Part shown: positions 1 to 5,934 of the stretch, one piece after another
Numbering within the stretch: position 1 is the stretch's first letter
Layout: the number at the start of each line of letters is the position of its first letter
Assembly (NCBI GenBank): GCA_036005805.1
Contig: DASYQE010000101.1
Location: 1 to 6,265 of the forward strand
Source of the DNA: DASRAU01 sp036005805
GTDB taxonomy: Bacteria; Acidobacteriota; Polarisedimenticolia; Gp22-AA2
Length of the DNA: 6,265 nt
Direction: 5' to 3'
Made by a program: the position numbers and the translations under genes
Notes under the pieces: model-generated
Told to the model about the DNA's origin: nothing
Seen by the model: the letters and a program-made list of their open reading frames with translations, nothing else
The model's database searches: none

Positions 1-221
1 TCCTCGAACGCCATGAAGACCCCCGGCTCGTCGTACTGGGTCGCTCCCCGCACCAGGAACTCCATCGCGAAGAGCGTCTTGCCGCAGCCGGCGCTGCCGC
101 AGACCAGCGTCGGACGGCCGAGCGGCAACCCGCCGTCGGTGATTTCGTCGAGCCCGTGGATGCCGGTCGGAGCCTTGGCAAGTCGGGGGTGGGTGGCCTT
201 CGCGTGCGCGGCCTTGGTCAT
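1..221 (-). CDS. kaiC: KaiC-like RecA-superfamily ATPase, N-terminal fragment
   Basis: Only the first 73 codons are present; the gene runs off the left edge. The visible protein has a short basic leader, then PTGIHGLDEITDGGLP (residues 18-33) and the Walker A P-loop GSAGCGKT (42-49), followed by LFAMEFLVRGA and DEPGVFMAFEE up to the edge. This order is the signature of the first ATPase domain of KaiC-family proteins. Family members usually carry one or two RecA-like domains that bind ATP; cyanobacterial KaiC is the clock autokinase, whereas roles in other bacteria are mostly unsettled and often linked to stress or signalling. The ATG at 221 is chosen because GAGGAG lies five bases upstream and the leader has the usual family length; the frame is also open further upstream, to an ATG at 386 inside the kinase gene. 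Domain number, Walker B and any autophosphorylation sites lie outside the window. The family call is firm; a clock role is not implied. Confidence 0.88.
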   Translation of the reverse strand, partial: MTKAAHAKATHPRLAKAPTGIHGLDEITDGGLPLGRPTLVCGSAGCGKTLFAMEFLVRGATQYDEPGVFMAFE

Positions 222-226
222 CGCCT

Positions 227-232
227 CTCCTC
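227..232 (-). promoter_or_regulatory. Ribosome binding site of the kaiC-like gene
   Basis: The minus strand reads GAGGAG, then five bases, then the ATG at 221. This is the strongest Shine-Dalgarno match in the window. It decides the start in favour of 221 over the in-frame ATG at 386, and it indicates that the ATPase is translated independently of the kinase upstream. Confidence 0.7.
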
Positions 233-233
233 G

Positions 234-243
234 CGTTGCAACG
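234..243. repeat. Perfect 10-base palindrome upstream of kaiC
   Basis: CGTTGCAACG is a perfect palindrome whose near edge is 12 bases from the kaiC ATG and which adjoins the ribosome binding site. It could be a small operator half-site arrangement or could arise by chance, since the flanks do not extend the symmetry. The rest of the 127-base gap between the kinase stop and kaiC shows no convincing -35/-10 or -24/-12 promoter. Confidence 0.25.
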
Positions 244-348
244 GTCGAGCCTTGTCGGACCTGGGATTGGCGGGAAGCGTAGCACCGCGGCGCTTTCAGG
301 AGCCTCCGTAGAACCCGGTAGATTGCGTGAGGATTCTTCGGAGCCCGG

Positions 349-2604
349 TCAGGCCGGGGTTTGCCCCCCCTGCGCGGCGCCCCCATCGCCCCGCGCCCCG
401 GGGATCACGGGAAGCCGCACGACGAACTCGCTGCCGCGTCCGCGCCCTTCGCTGTGCGCCTCGACCGAGCCGTCGTGCAGCTCGACGAGCCGCTTCACGA
501 GCGTCAGTCCGATCCCCAGTCCGCCCTGCGAGCGCTCCAGGCTCTGGTCGAGCTGGGTGAACATCTCGAACACGCGGCCGAGGCTTTCGCGCGGGATGCC
601 GATGCCGGTGTCGCGGACCTTCACGATCACGTCGCTCCCCTCGCGCTCGGCCTCGAGCGCGATCGAGCCCCCGGGCTGCGTGAACTTGCTGGCGTTGCCG
701 AGGAGGTTGCCGAACACCTGGGCGAGCCGCACCGGGTCGGCGTGCAGCCGGATCGGCTCGTCGGGCAGGTGGACCGAGACGCTCTGATGGGCCGACTCCG
801 CGATCGGCCGGCAGGCCTCCACCGACTGCTGCACCACCGGCGCCAGCTCGACGGTGTCCTTGCGCAGCTCGATGGTGTCGCGGGTGATGCGGCTGATGTC
901 GATGAGCTCGTCCACCAGCCGCACCAGATGCCGGAGCTGGCGGTCCATGGTGCCGATGGAGATCTGGATGACCTCGCGGTCGCCGCCGGAGCGCTTCAGG
1001 ATCTCGAGCGAGTTGCGCAGCGGCGCCAGCGGCCCGCGCAGCTCGTGCGCCAGGATCGCCAGGAACTCGTTCTTGCGCCGGTCGCCGACCTGCAGCTCCT
1101 CCAGCAGGTCGCGCATCCGGCGCTCGACCCGGCGGCGCTCGGTGATGTCACGGAACACCAGGACGCAGCCGACCACGGTCCCGCGCCCGTCGCGGATGGG
1201 GGAGGCGCTGTCGTCGATCGGCCGCTCCGATCCGTCCTTGCGGACGAGCACGGCGTGGTTGCCGACGCCGACGATGGCCCCCTCGCGCATCGCCCTGAGC
1301 CCCGGCGCCTCCTGCCGGGCGCGGGTGGTCTCGTCGAGCAGGTGGAAGATCTCCCCGAGCGGCCGTCCCGCGGCCTCGCTCTGCGTCCAGCCGGTCAGCG
1401 CCTCGGCCACCGCGTTGAGGAAGGCGATGCGTCCGTCGACGCCGGTGACGATGACGGCGTCGCCGATGCTCGCGAGGGTGACCCGCAGCCGCTCGCGCTC
1501 ATCGGCGATGAGGTCGGCGCCGCGCCGCTGCACGCGCAGGCTCTGCCGGCTGAACTCGAAGGCGACGCAGACCATCAGGACGCCGAGGATGGTCGTCAGG
1601 CCGAGCAGCAGGCTGGTGGTGCGGATGCTGGCGTCGGACTCGGCGGAGCGGCGGCGCATCAGCGCCTCCTCCATCGAGCGCATCACGCCGATGGAGCCGC
1701 GCACCTCGGTCATCAGCCGCTGCCCTTCGTCGCTCCGGATGATGCGCAGCGCTCCTTCGCGGTCGTCGGCCTGCGCCAGGTCGAGCGTGCGGCTCATCTC
1801 GTCCCGCTTGCCCGCGATGTGGTCCGTGAGCTGCGCCAGGCGCCTGCGCTGCACGAGGTCCTCGGCGGTCAGCAGCCGCAGGCGCTCGAGGATCTGGTCG
1901 ATCTGGGCGATCGCCGTCTGGTAGGGCTCCAGGTACTTCGGATCCTCCGCCAGCAGGTAGCCGCGTTGTCCCGTCTCCGCCTCGGTCAGCCGGCGCAGCA
2001 GGAGATCCAGGTCGCGCTCCACCTCGAGGGTGTGTCCCTCCCGCGACTCGTTCTGCGCGACCCGGCGCAGGTTCATGTACGCGAGCCCGCCGCCGACGAG
2101 CAGGACCATCAGGGTGAGCCCGAAGGCGAGCAGGCTCAGGTCGAGCCGGCCGTGGCCTCCCGCCGGGCGGGCGGAGGCCGGCGCGAGACCCGGAGCGGCC
2201 GCCGCGGTCGGCGCGGAGGCGGCGCGCTCCCCGCCGCGCTCGCTCAGGAGCGTTTCGAAGCGGTGCTGCGCGGCGTGCATCGCCTCGCCGAATCCGATGA
2301 TGATGGCGGCGGTGACCAGGTAGCCGGCCAGCCGCAGCAGCTCCCGCGGGTCGCTGAACGCCATCGTTCCGCGCGGATCGACGAACAGGTACGCGCCGAC
2401 GAGGTAGCCGAGGAGGGCGGTGAGCGCGGCCGGGCGCCAGCCGCCGGCCCACGCGCTCGCCGCGATCGCCACCATGAAGGTGACGAACGGCATGAAGTCG
2501 TGCAGCAGCGGGTCGAGCAGCCATCGCACCAGAGCCGCCGCGGTCAGCGCGGCGAAGGAAATGGCGTAGGCCGTGCTTCGGGTGCGCACGTGCGGCTCCT
2601 TCAT
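349..2604 (-). CDS. Sensor histidine kinase: DUF4118-CHASE3-PAS-HisKA-HATPase_c
   Basis: A 751-residue inner-membrane histidine kinase. Residues about 11-108 form a four-helix KdpD-like DUF4118 domain (helices near 11-28, 38-53, 57-76 and 91-106, with the typical VDPRGT and DPRELLRLAGYL stretches). An Ala/Pro-rich linker (about 121-153) follows. Helices at about 157-176 and 329-349 flank a predicted periplasmic CHASE3 domain that carries its TGQRGYLL motif at 211-218. A PAS domain spans about 370-490 and ends in VFRDITERR. The HisKA H-box FLAILAHELRGPL puts the phosphoacceptor at His520. The HATPase_c domain shows an N-box (FGNLLGNASKF, 631-641), G1 DTGIGIP (665-671), F-box VFEMF and G2 GGLGIGL (694-700). 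All kinase motifs are intact. It has no receiver domain, so a separate response regulator must take the phosphate; none lies in the window. The ATG at 2604 has only a weak GCGGGA ribosome site. It starts 43 bases after the acyltransferase gene and lies 127 bases upstream of the KaiC-like gene. The signal sensed is unknown. Confidence 0.93.
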   Translation of the reverse strand: MKEPHVRTRSTAYAISFAALTAAALVRWLLDPLLHDFMPFVTFMVAIAASAWAGGWRPAALTALLGYLVGAYLFVDPRGTMAFSDPRELLRLAGYLVTAAIIIGFGEAMHAAQHRFETLLSERGGERAASAPTAAAAPGLAPASARPAGGHGRLDLSLLAFGLTLMVLLVGGGLAYMNLRRVAQNESREGHTLEVERDLDLLLRRLTEAETGQRGYLLAEDPKYLEPYQTAIAQIDQILERLRLLTAEDLVQRRRLAQLTDHIAGKRDEMSRTLDLAQADDREGALRIIRSDEGQRLMTEVRGSIGVMRSMEEALMRRRSAESDASIRTTSLLLGLTTILGVLMVCVAFEFSRQSLRVQRRGADLIADERERLRVTLASIGDAVIVTGVDGRIAFLNAVAEALTGWTQSEAAGRPLGEIFHLLDETTRARQEAPGLRAMREGAIVGVGNHAVLVRKDGSERPIDDSASPIRDGRGTVVGCVLVFRDITERRRVERRMRDLLEELQVGDRRKNEFLAILAHELRGPLAPLRNSLEILKRSGGDREVIQISIGTMDRQLRHLVRLVDELIDISRITRDTIELRKDTVELAPVVQQSVEACRPIAESAHQSVSVHLPDEPIRLHADPVRLAQVFGNLLGNASKFTQPGGSIALEAEREGSDVIVKVRDTGIGIPRESLGRVFEMFTQLDQSLERSQGGLGIGLTLVKRLVELHDGSVEAHSEGRGRGSEFVVRLPVIPGARGDGGAAQGGQTPA

Positions 2605-2617
2605 TCCCGCAAGGGTG

Positions 2618-2634
2618 CGATCATCAGACGATCG
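2618..2634. repeat. Short inverted repeat between acyltransferase and kinase genes
   Basis: CGATC at 2618-2622 and GATCG at 2630-2634 are inverted across a seven-base loop, inside the 43-base gap and starting 13 bases upstream of the kinase ATG. It has no T-run on either side, so it is not a classical terminator. It may be a small operator or a chance match. Confidence 0.2.
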
Positions 2635-2647
2635 GCCGGCGCTTTTG

Positions 2648-3793
2648 TCAACGGGCCGCGGCCCGGACCGCAGCCGCCCGCGCCGGCGACCGCCCGGCCC
2701 TGTGGGTCCGCCGGGGAGCCAGGGAGAGGGGGCGTTCCACGAGGACGAACAGCCCCGCCGAAGGCAAAAGCGTCCAGGCGAACATCACCGGCAGCAGCGG
2801 CCAGAACACCCAGGCGCCGACGGCTTCGGGCGGCAGCGCCCGCGACAGCGCCAGGAACGACCCCTTCAGGGCGAGGCCGTGGACGAGGTAATACGAGTAG
2901 CTCATGTTCCCCAGCCAGCGCAGCGGTGTCCAGGCGAAGGCGCGCGGCAGCCAGTCGTGCGGGGCGCGGAAGCAGGTGAGGCACAGGAGAAAGAAGGAGG
3001 CGAACAGCACCCCTTCCTGTACCGCCAGCCAGGCGGGGCCCTCCACCGGGGCCAGCATGCACGCGAGGCCGAGCGCCAGAGCCGCGAGGCTGGCGCCGCT
3101 CGAGGGGGTCGGCACGAGCGGGCTTCTCATCACCTCGTACAGGATGATCCCGGCGATGAACATCAAAAGCTTGATGGGCCCGCCGGTGAAGGCGCAGATG
3201 ACGGCGAAGCCCCACCCGAGCCCCAGGAACAGGGCGATGCGCCAGCGGATGCGGCGCGTCCGCAGGCCCAGAAGCGCGATCAAAAGCGGGATGGCGAGGT
3301 AATAGAACATCTCGTACGACAGCGACCACGCCACGGTGATGATCGGCTCGATCGGGACGATCCCGGGCAGCAGCAGCGCGTTCTGCACGACGTACAGCAG
3401 CCCCTGCGGCCACGGCGACGGGATCTTGTTCTCCTGCGGGAACAGGAAGGACAGCGCGAGGTAGACGAGAAAGACGGCCGCGAAGGCGGGATAGATGCGC
3501 TCGACCCGCCGCGACATGAACTTGAAGAAGCGCTGCTCGCGGGCGATGAGCGAGCCGTAGATGAGGTAGCCGCTCAGGACGAAGAAGAGGTCGACGCCGG
3601 TGCCGCCGATGTCGTGCAGCCCCTTCGCCAGCGCCGCGAGCGGCGGGGAGGAGGCGATCCACGGCTTGACCAGAGCGCAGTAGTGGACGAAGAAGACCAG
3701 GAAGACCGCGAACCCGCGCAGCCCTTCCATCGGCCGGACGTTGCCGGCCCCGCCGCCGCGCTGCAGCTCGAAGGTGTCGTCGAACCAGCCCAA
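2648..3793 (-). CDS. Acyltransferase family 3 (OafA/NodX-like) membrane protein
   Basis: A 381-residue polytopic membrane protein of the acyltransferase-3 family (PF01757), whose members move acyl groups, usually acetyl, onto surface glycans, lipopolysaccharide, antibiotics or other exported molecules. Family hallmarks are in order: NVRPMEGLRGFAVFLVFFVHY (18-38) with the conserved Arg and the catalytic-type His37; GTGVDLFFVLSGYLI (64-78); the WSLSYEMFYY block (156-165); MSYSYYLVHG (297-306); and VERPLS near the last helix (352-357). About ten hydrophobic segments are visible, and the C-terminus is a basic Arg/Ala tail. Length is normal for a stand-alone member without an SGNH domain. The start is TTG at 3793, supported by GGAG seven bases upstream; the next in-frame ATG (residue 22) would cut into the first conserved block. 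Upstream of the TTG the frame closes at TGA 3824-3826, with no ATG or GTG in between. The natural acceptor is unknown; the SGNH hydrolase two genes upstream may be a partner. Confidence 0.93.
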   Translation of the reverse strand: MGWFDDTFELQRGGGAGNVRPMEGLRGFAVFLVFFVHYCALVKPWIASSPPLAALAKGLHDIGGTGVDLFFVLSGYLIYGSLIAREQRFFKFMSRRVERIYPAFAAVFLVYLALSFLFPQENKIPSPWPQGLLYVVQNALLLPGIVPIEPIITVAWSLSYEMFYYLAIPLLIALLGLRTRRIRWRIALFLGLGWGFAVICAFTGGPIKLLMFIAGIILYEVMRSPLVPTPSSGASLAALALGLACMLAPVEGPAWLAVQEGVLFASFFLLCLTCFRAPHDWLPRAFAWTPLRWLGNMSYSYYLVHGLALKGSFLALSRALPPEAVGAWVFWPLLPVMFAWTLLPSAGLFVLVERPLSLAPRRTHRAGRSPARAAAVRAAAR

Positions 3794-3800
3794 GCCAAAA

Positions 3801-3804
3801 CTCC
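3801..3804 (-). promoter_or_regulatory. Ribosome binding site for the TTG start of the acyltransferase gene
   Basis: The minus strand reads GGAG followed by seven bases and then TTG at 3793. Together with the stop at 3824-3826 and the lack of any other start codon between, this fixes the rare TTG as the most likely start. Confidence 0.55.
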
Positions 3805-3831
3805 GGGCCCACCCATTCCCGCGTCATTCTG

Positions 3832-3877
3832 GCCCCGGCGCCCGGGCATTTCGAATCGGCATCCGGAGGAATCCGGA
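3832..3877. other. Two GC-rich hairpins in the gap between reductase and acyltransferase
   Basis: The 106-base gap (3794-3899) contains two compact hairpins. One is TCCGGA at 3862-3867 and again at 3872-3877, separated by four bases; since TCCGGA is its own reverse complement, the copies form a six-pair stem and also an ATCCGGA direct repeat. The other is at 3832-3847, with CCGGG/CCCGG arms and a three-base loop. Neither is followed by a T-run on the minus strand, so a classical Rho-independent terminator is not supported. They could attenuate read-through or stabilise the message end after the reductase gene. No promoter was recognised for the acyltransferase gene. Confidence 0.3.
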
Positions 3878-3899
3878 AAGGGGCATCAGGACGCGGGCC

Positions 3900-4862
3900 C
3901 TACTGCGGCTTTTCCTGCTGCAGGCGCGGCGGCTCGTCGCCGAGCCAGGCCGGGTGCGTGGCGGTGGCGTCGAACAGCGAGGTCGTCTTGAACAGCTCGA
4001 AACCGCCGTCCGAGGCCGCGCTCCGCGTGCGCGCCAGCAGGGCCCGGCGCTTCGCCGGCGTCAGCGAGCGGCAGGTCGCCGCCGCCTCGAACGCCTGGTC
4101 GAGGATCTTCAGGCTGTCGATGCCGGTGATGACGACGGAGGTCGGCAGGCTCAGCGCGTAGTGCAGGCACTCGATCGCGGTCACCTGGCGCGACTTGAGG
4201 ATGATGCCGTTCGCCATGCTCTTCATCCCGAGCACACCGATGCGCTCCTGAACGAGCCGCGGCAGGACGAGCTTCTCGAAGCTGCGGTAGTGCGCGTCCA
4301 TGACGTTGAGCGGCATCTGCACGGTGTCGAAGCGGAAGCCGTTCTCCGCGGCCACCTCCAGCATGTGCAGGTGGATGCGCGGGTCCTTGTGGCCGGTGAA
4401 GCCGATGTAGCGGAGCTTGCCGGCCTTCTTCGCTGCGACGAGGGCGGCGTTCGCCCCCTGCGGGTCGAAGATGCGGTGCGGGTCGTCGAAGCGCAGCACC
4501 TCGTGGTGCTGCACGAGGTCGATGCAGTCGGTCTTCAGGCGCCGCAGCGAATCCTCGAGCTGGCGGGCGGCCTCCTTTTTCGAGCGCCCGTCGATCTTGG
4601 TCATCAGGAAGACCTTCTCCCGGTAGCCGTCGCGCAGGGCCCGGCCCATGCGTCGCTCGCTGGCCCCTTCGGTGTAATCCCAGGAGTTGTCCATGAAGTT
4701 GATGCCGCGGTCGATGGCGGCGCGGACGAGGCGGACGGCGAGCGCGGCTGAGACCGACTTGCGGCTCAGGTGCCAGCCGCCGAGGCCGATGATGGAGACC
4801 TTCTCCTTCGTGCGGCCCAGCGTCCGGTAGGGCATCTCGGATCGCGAACGGGAGTTCGGCAT
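3900..4862 (-). CDS. Aldo/keto reductase family oxidoreductase
   Basis: A 320-residue cytoplasmic NAD(P)H-dependent reductase of the aldo/keto reductase superfamily, expected to fold as a TIM barrel and interconvert carbonyls and alcohols. The N-terminus has the family opening PYRTLGRTKEKVSIIGLGGW (11-30). The catalytic tetrad can be placed at Asp58 and Tyr63 (FMDNSWDYTEG), Lys89 (LMTKID) and His120 (DLVQHH), with the usual spacing. GKLRYIGFTGH (148-158), GMKSMANG (212-219) and the cofactor-phosphate region TGIDSLKILDQAFEA (246-260) follow. The length is normal and there is no C-terminal Cys-rich ferredoxin-like tail. The ATG at 4862 is chosen over Met10 because GGAG lies five bases upstream of it. 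There is no signal peptide or twin-arginine motif. The gene starts 39 bases after the SGNH gene. Substrate is unknown: AKR motifs do not reveal it, and the neighbours give only a weak hint towards lipid or sugar metabolism. Confidence 0.93.
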   Translation of the reverse strand: MPNSRSRSEMPYRTLGRTKEKVSIIGLGGWHLSRKSVSAALAVRLVRAAIDRGINFMDNSWDYTEGASERRMGRALRDGYREKVFLMTKIDGRSKKEAARQLEDSLRRLKTDCIDLVQHHEVLRFDDPHRIFDPQGANAALVAAKKAGKLRYIGFTGHKDPRIHLHMLEVAAENGFRFDTVQMPLNVMDAHYRSFEKLVLPRLVQERIGVLGMKSMANGIILKSRQVTAIECLHYALSLPTSVVITGIDSLKILDQAFEAAATCRSLTPAKRRALLARTRSAASDGGFELFKTTSLFDATATHPAWLGDEPPRLQQEKPQ

Positions 4863-4867
4863 GTCGT

Positions 4868-4871
4868 CTCC
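4868..4871 (-). promoter_or_regulatory. Ribosome binding site of the aldo/keto reductase gene
   Basis: GGAG on the minus strand, five bases before the ATG at 4862. It decides the start against the internal in-frame ATG at 4835, which has no comparable site before it. Confidence 0.55.
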
Positions 4872-4883
4872 GTGCAGGTGGTG

Positions 4884-4903
4884 AGAATCCTGCCGGAGAT
4901 TCT
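4884..4903. other. Hairpin overlapping the stop codon of the SGNH gene
   Basis: AGAATC at 4884-4889 pairs with GATTCT at 4898-4903, and one more C-G pair forms past a single bulged base. On the minus strand the stem begins within the TAG stop of the SGNH gene and ends 12 bases before the ribosome site of the reductase gene. What follows is CACCACC rather than a T-run, so it is not a typical intrinsic terminator; it may trim expression between the two genes or protect a message end. Confidence 0.3.
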
Positions 4904-5933
4904 AGGACCCGGGCAATCGGCGGGCGAGGCACTCGGCGAGGGCGTCGGCGGCGAGTCGGTTCCCCGCGCGGTTCCAGTGGCTGTCGTTCGGTTTGTACAG
5001 CCGTTCGCCCCCGGAGAGGGCCGCGAATCGCTCCAGAAGATCGCAGGCGGGGATGCGGCGCGCGGCGAGGGCTTCGTCGAGGAACCGGTTGGGGAGGCCG
5101 AAGTCGAGGCGCTCCCGGTCCGCCGCGAGCGTCGCGAGCACGCGCTCGCGCAGGACGGGATCGACCTGCATCTCGTCCGGAAGGATCGCCACGGCGACGT
5201 CGATGTCGTGCTCCGCGCAGACCGACTGGATGCGGGCGAGCACGTCGACCGCATCGAGGAAAATCCGCCGGTCGGTTCCGCCCGTCTCGTAGATGCGGGT
5301 GCGCTGCCGCTCCATCTGGAGGTACGTGGCCTCGGTCCAGGTGGGGGCCGAGTCGTCGTAACGGTCGGTGGCCGGGAGCAGACCCGCCGTCTTGAAGACG
5401 AGCCCGTAAACGGCGCGGCCGAGCGTCACCACGGCCCAGGAGCGGCCGCGCGCGCGCTTGGTGTCGGTGAAGTCGTTGCCGACGAAAAACGACACGAGAA
5501 CGAGGTCGGGCCGATAGGCCAGCCCTTCGTCGAGCAGCAGCGCCAGGTAGTCCTGGGGCCCGGCGCCGGAGATCCCCATGTTGATCACCTCGACCGGACG
5601 CCCGGTGGTGCCCAGCCGCCGCTCGAGGAGCGTCAGGTAGTTGTCCTCGTACGGCACCGCGCCGAACGCGAACGAGTCCCCGAGCGCGACGATGCGGTAG
5701 GTGCCGGGCGGTTTGTCGCGCGGGTGCTCGAGGTCCTTGAAGCCGCCGGAGTTGAGCGGCCTCCCGAAGACGAGCGCCCCCGGGCGCCCGCGGAAGCGGT
5801 TGGAGGACGGCTGCGCCAGGACGAAGGTGGGATGGACGCGCTGCAGGACGCGCAGGCCGATCTCGGCGAGAGCCAGCGTGATCAGAAGGACGGCGAGCGC
5901 CTCGGCCGCCCGCCGTCCCGGCGTCGCCGCCAC
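4902..5933 (-). CDS. Membrane-anchored SGNH/GDSL-family hydrolase
   Basis: A 343-residue protein with an N-terminal signal anchor (about residues 9-28, LAVLLITLALAEIGLRVL) and a large SGNH domain that should face the periplasm. All four SGNH blocks can be seen: block I IVALGDSFAFG with nucleophile Ser87; block II NMGISGAGPQDY with Gly123; block III FFVGNDF with Asn153; and block V NDSHWN with Asp317 and His319. The family comprises esterases, lipases and acetyl-transferring or deacetylating enzymes acting on lipids and glycans. The GTG at 5933 is chosen as start: it sits one base after the MaoC stop (TGACGTG) and places the membrane anchor right at the N-terminus, as in relatives. The ATG at 6002 would add 23 atypical residues inside the MaoC gene. 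The GTG has no good Shine-Dalgarno sequence, so translational coupling to the MaoC gene is likely. Substrate is unknown; ester hydrolysis or acyl transfer on an envelope polymer is an inference. Confidence 0.88.
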   Translation of the reverse strand: MAATPGRRAAEALAVLLITLALAEIGLRVLQRVHPTFVLAQPSSNRFRGRPGALVFGRPLNSGGFKDLEHPRDKPPGTYRIVALGDSFAFGAVPYEDNYLTLLERRLGTTGRPVEVINMGISGAGPQDYLALLLDEGLAYRPDLVLVSFFVGNDFTDTKRARGRSWAVVTLGRAVYGLVFKTAGLLPATDRYDDSAPTWTEATYLQMERQRTRIYETGGTDRRIFLDAVDVLARIQSVCAEHDIDVAVAILPDEMQVDPVLRERVLATLAADRERLDFGLPNRFLDEALAARRIPACDLLERFAALSGGERLYKPNDSHWNRAGNRLAADALAECLARRLPGS

Positions 5934-5934
5934 G

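Noticed and set aside
222..348. A promoter for kaiC in the gap after the kinase gene
   Set aside because: Loose matches to -35 and -10 boxes exist (CTGAAA and TACGCT), but they are only 12 bases apart. No -24/-12 pattern with proper spacing was found either.
349..380. Loss of a C-terminal receiver domain from the kinase by frameshift at the G-run
   Set aside because: Fewer than 130 bases separate the kinase stop from kaiC, too little for a receiver domain, and neither alternative frame shows receiver motifs. The kinase simply ends after HATPase_c with a short Gly/Ala tail.
361..2979. An 872-codon open frame on the plus strand opposite the kinase and acyltransferase genes
   Set aside because: It lies antisense to two genes with clear family motifs. 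Its translation is rich in Ala, Arg, Asp, Glu, Gln, His and Pro with no recognisable domain. Long antisense frames are expected when nearly all third codon positions are G or C.
2601..3827. A 408-codon minus-strand frame overlapping the acyltransferase gene
   Set aside because: It has an ATG and is slightly longer, but its translation is an Arg/Ala/Pro-rich string. The overlapping frame gives all acyltransferase-3 motifs and hydrophobic helices.
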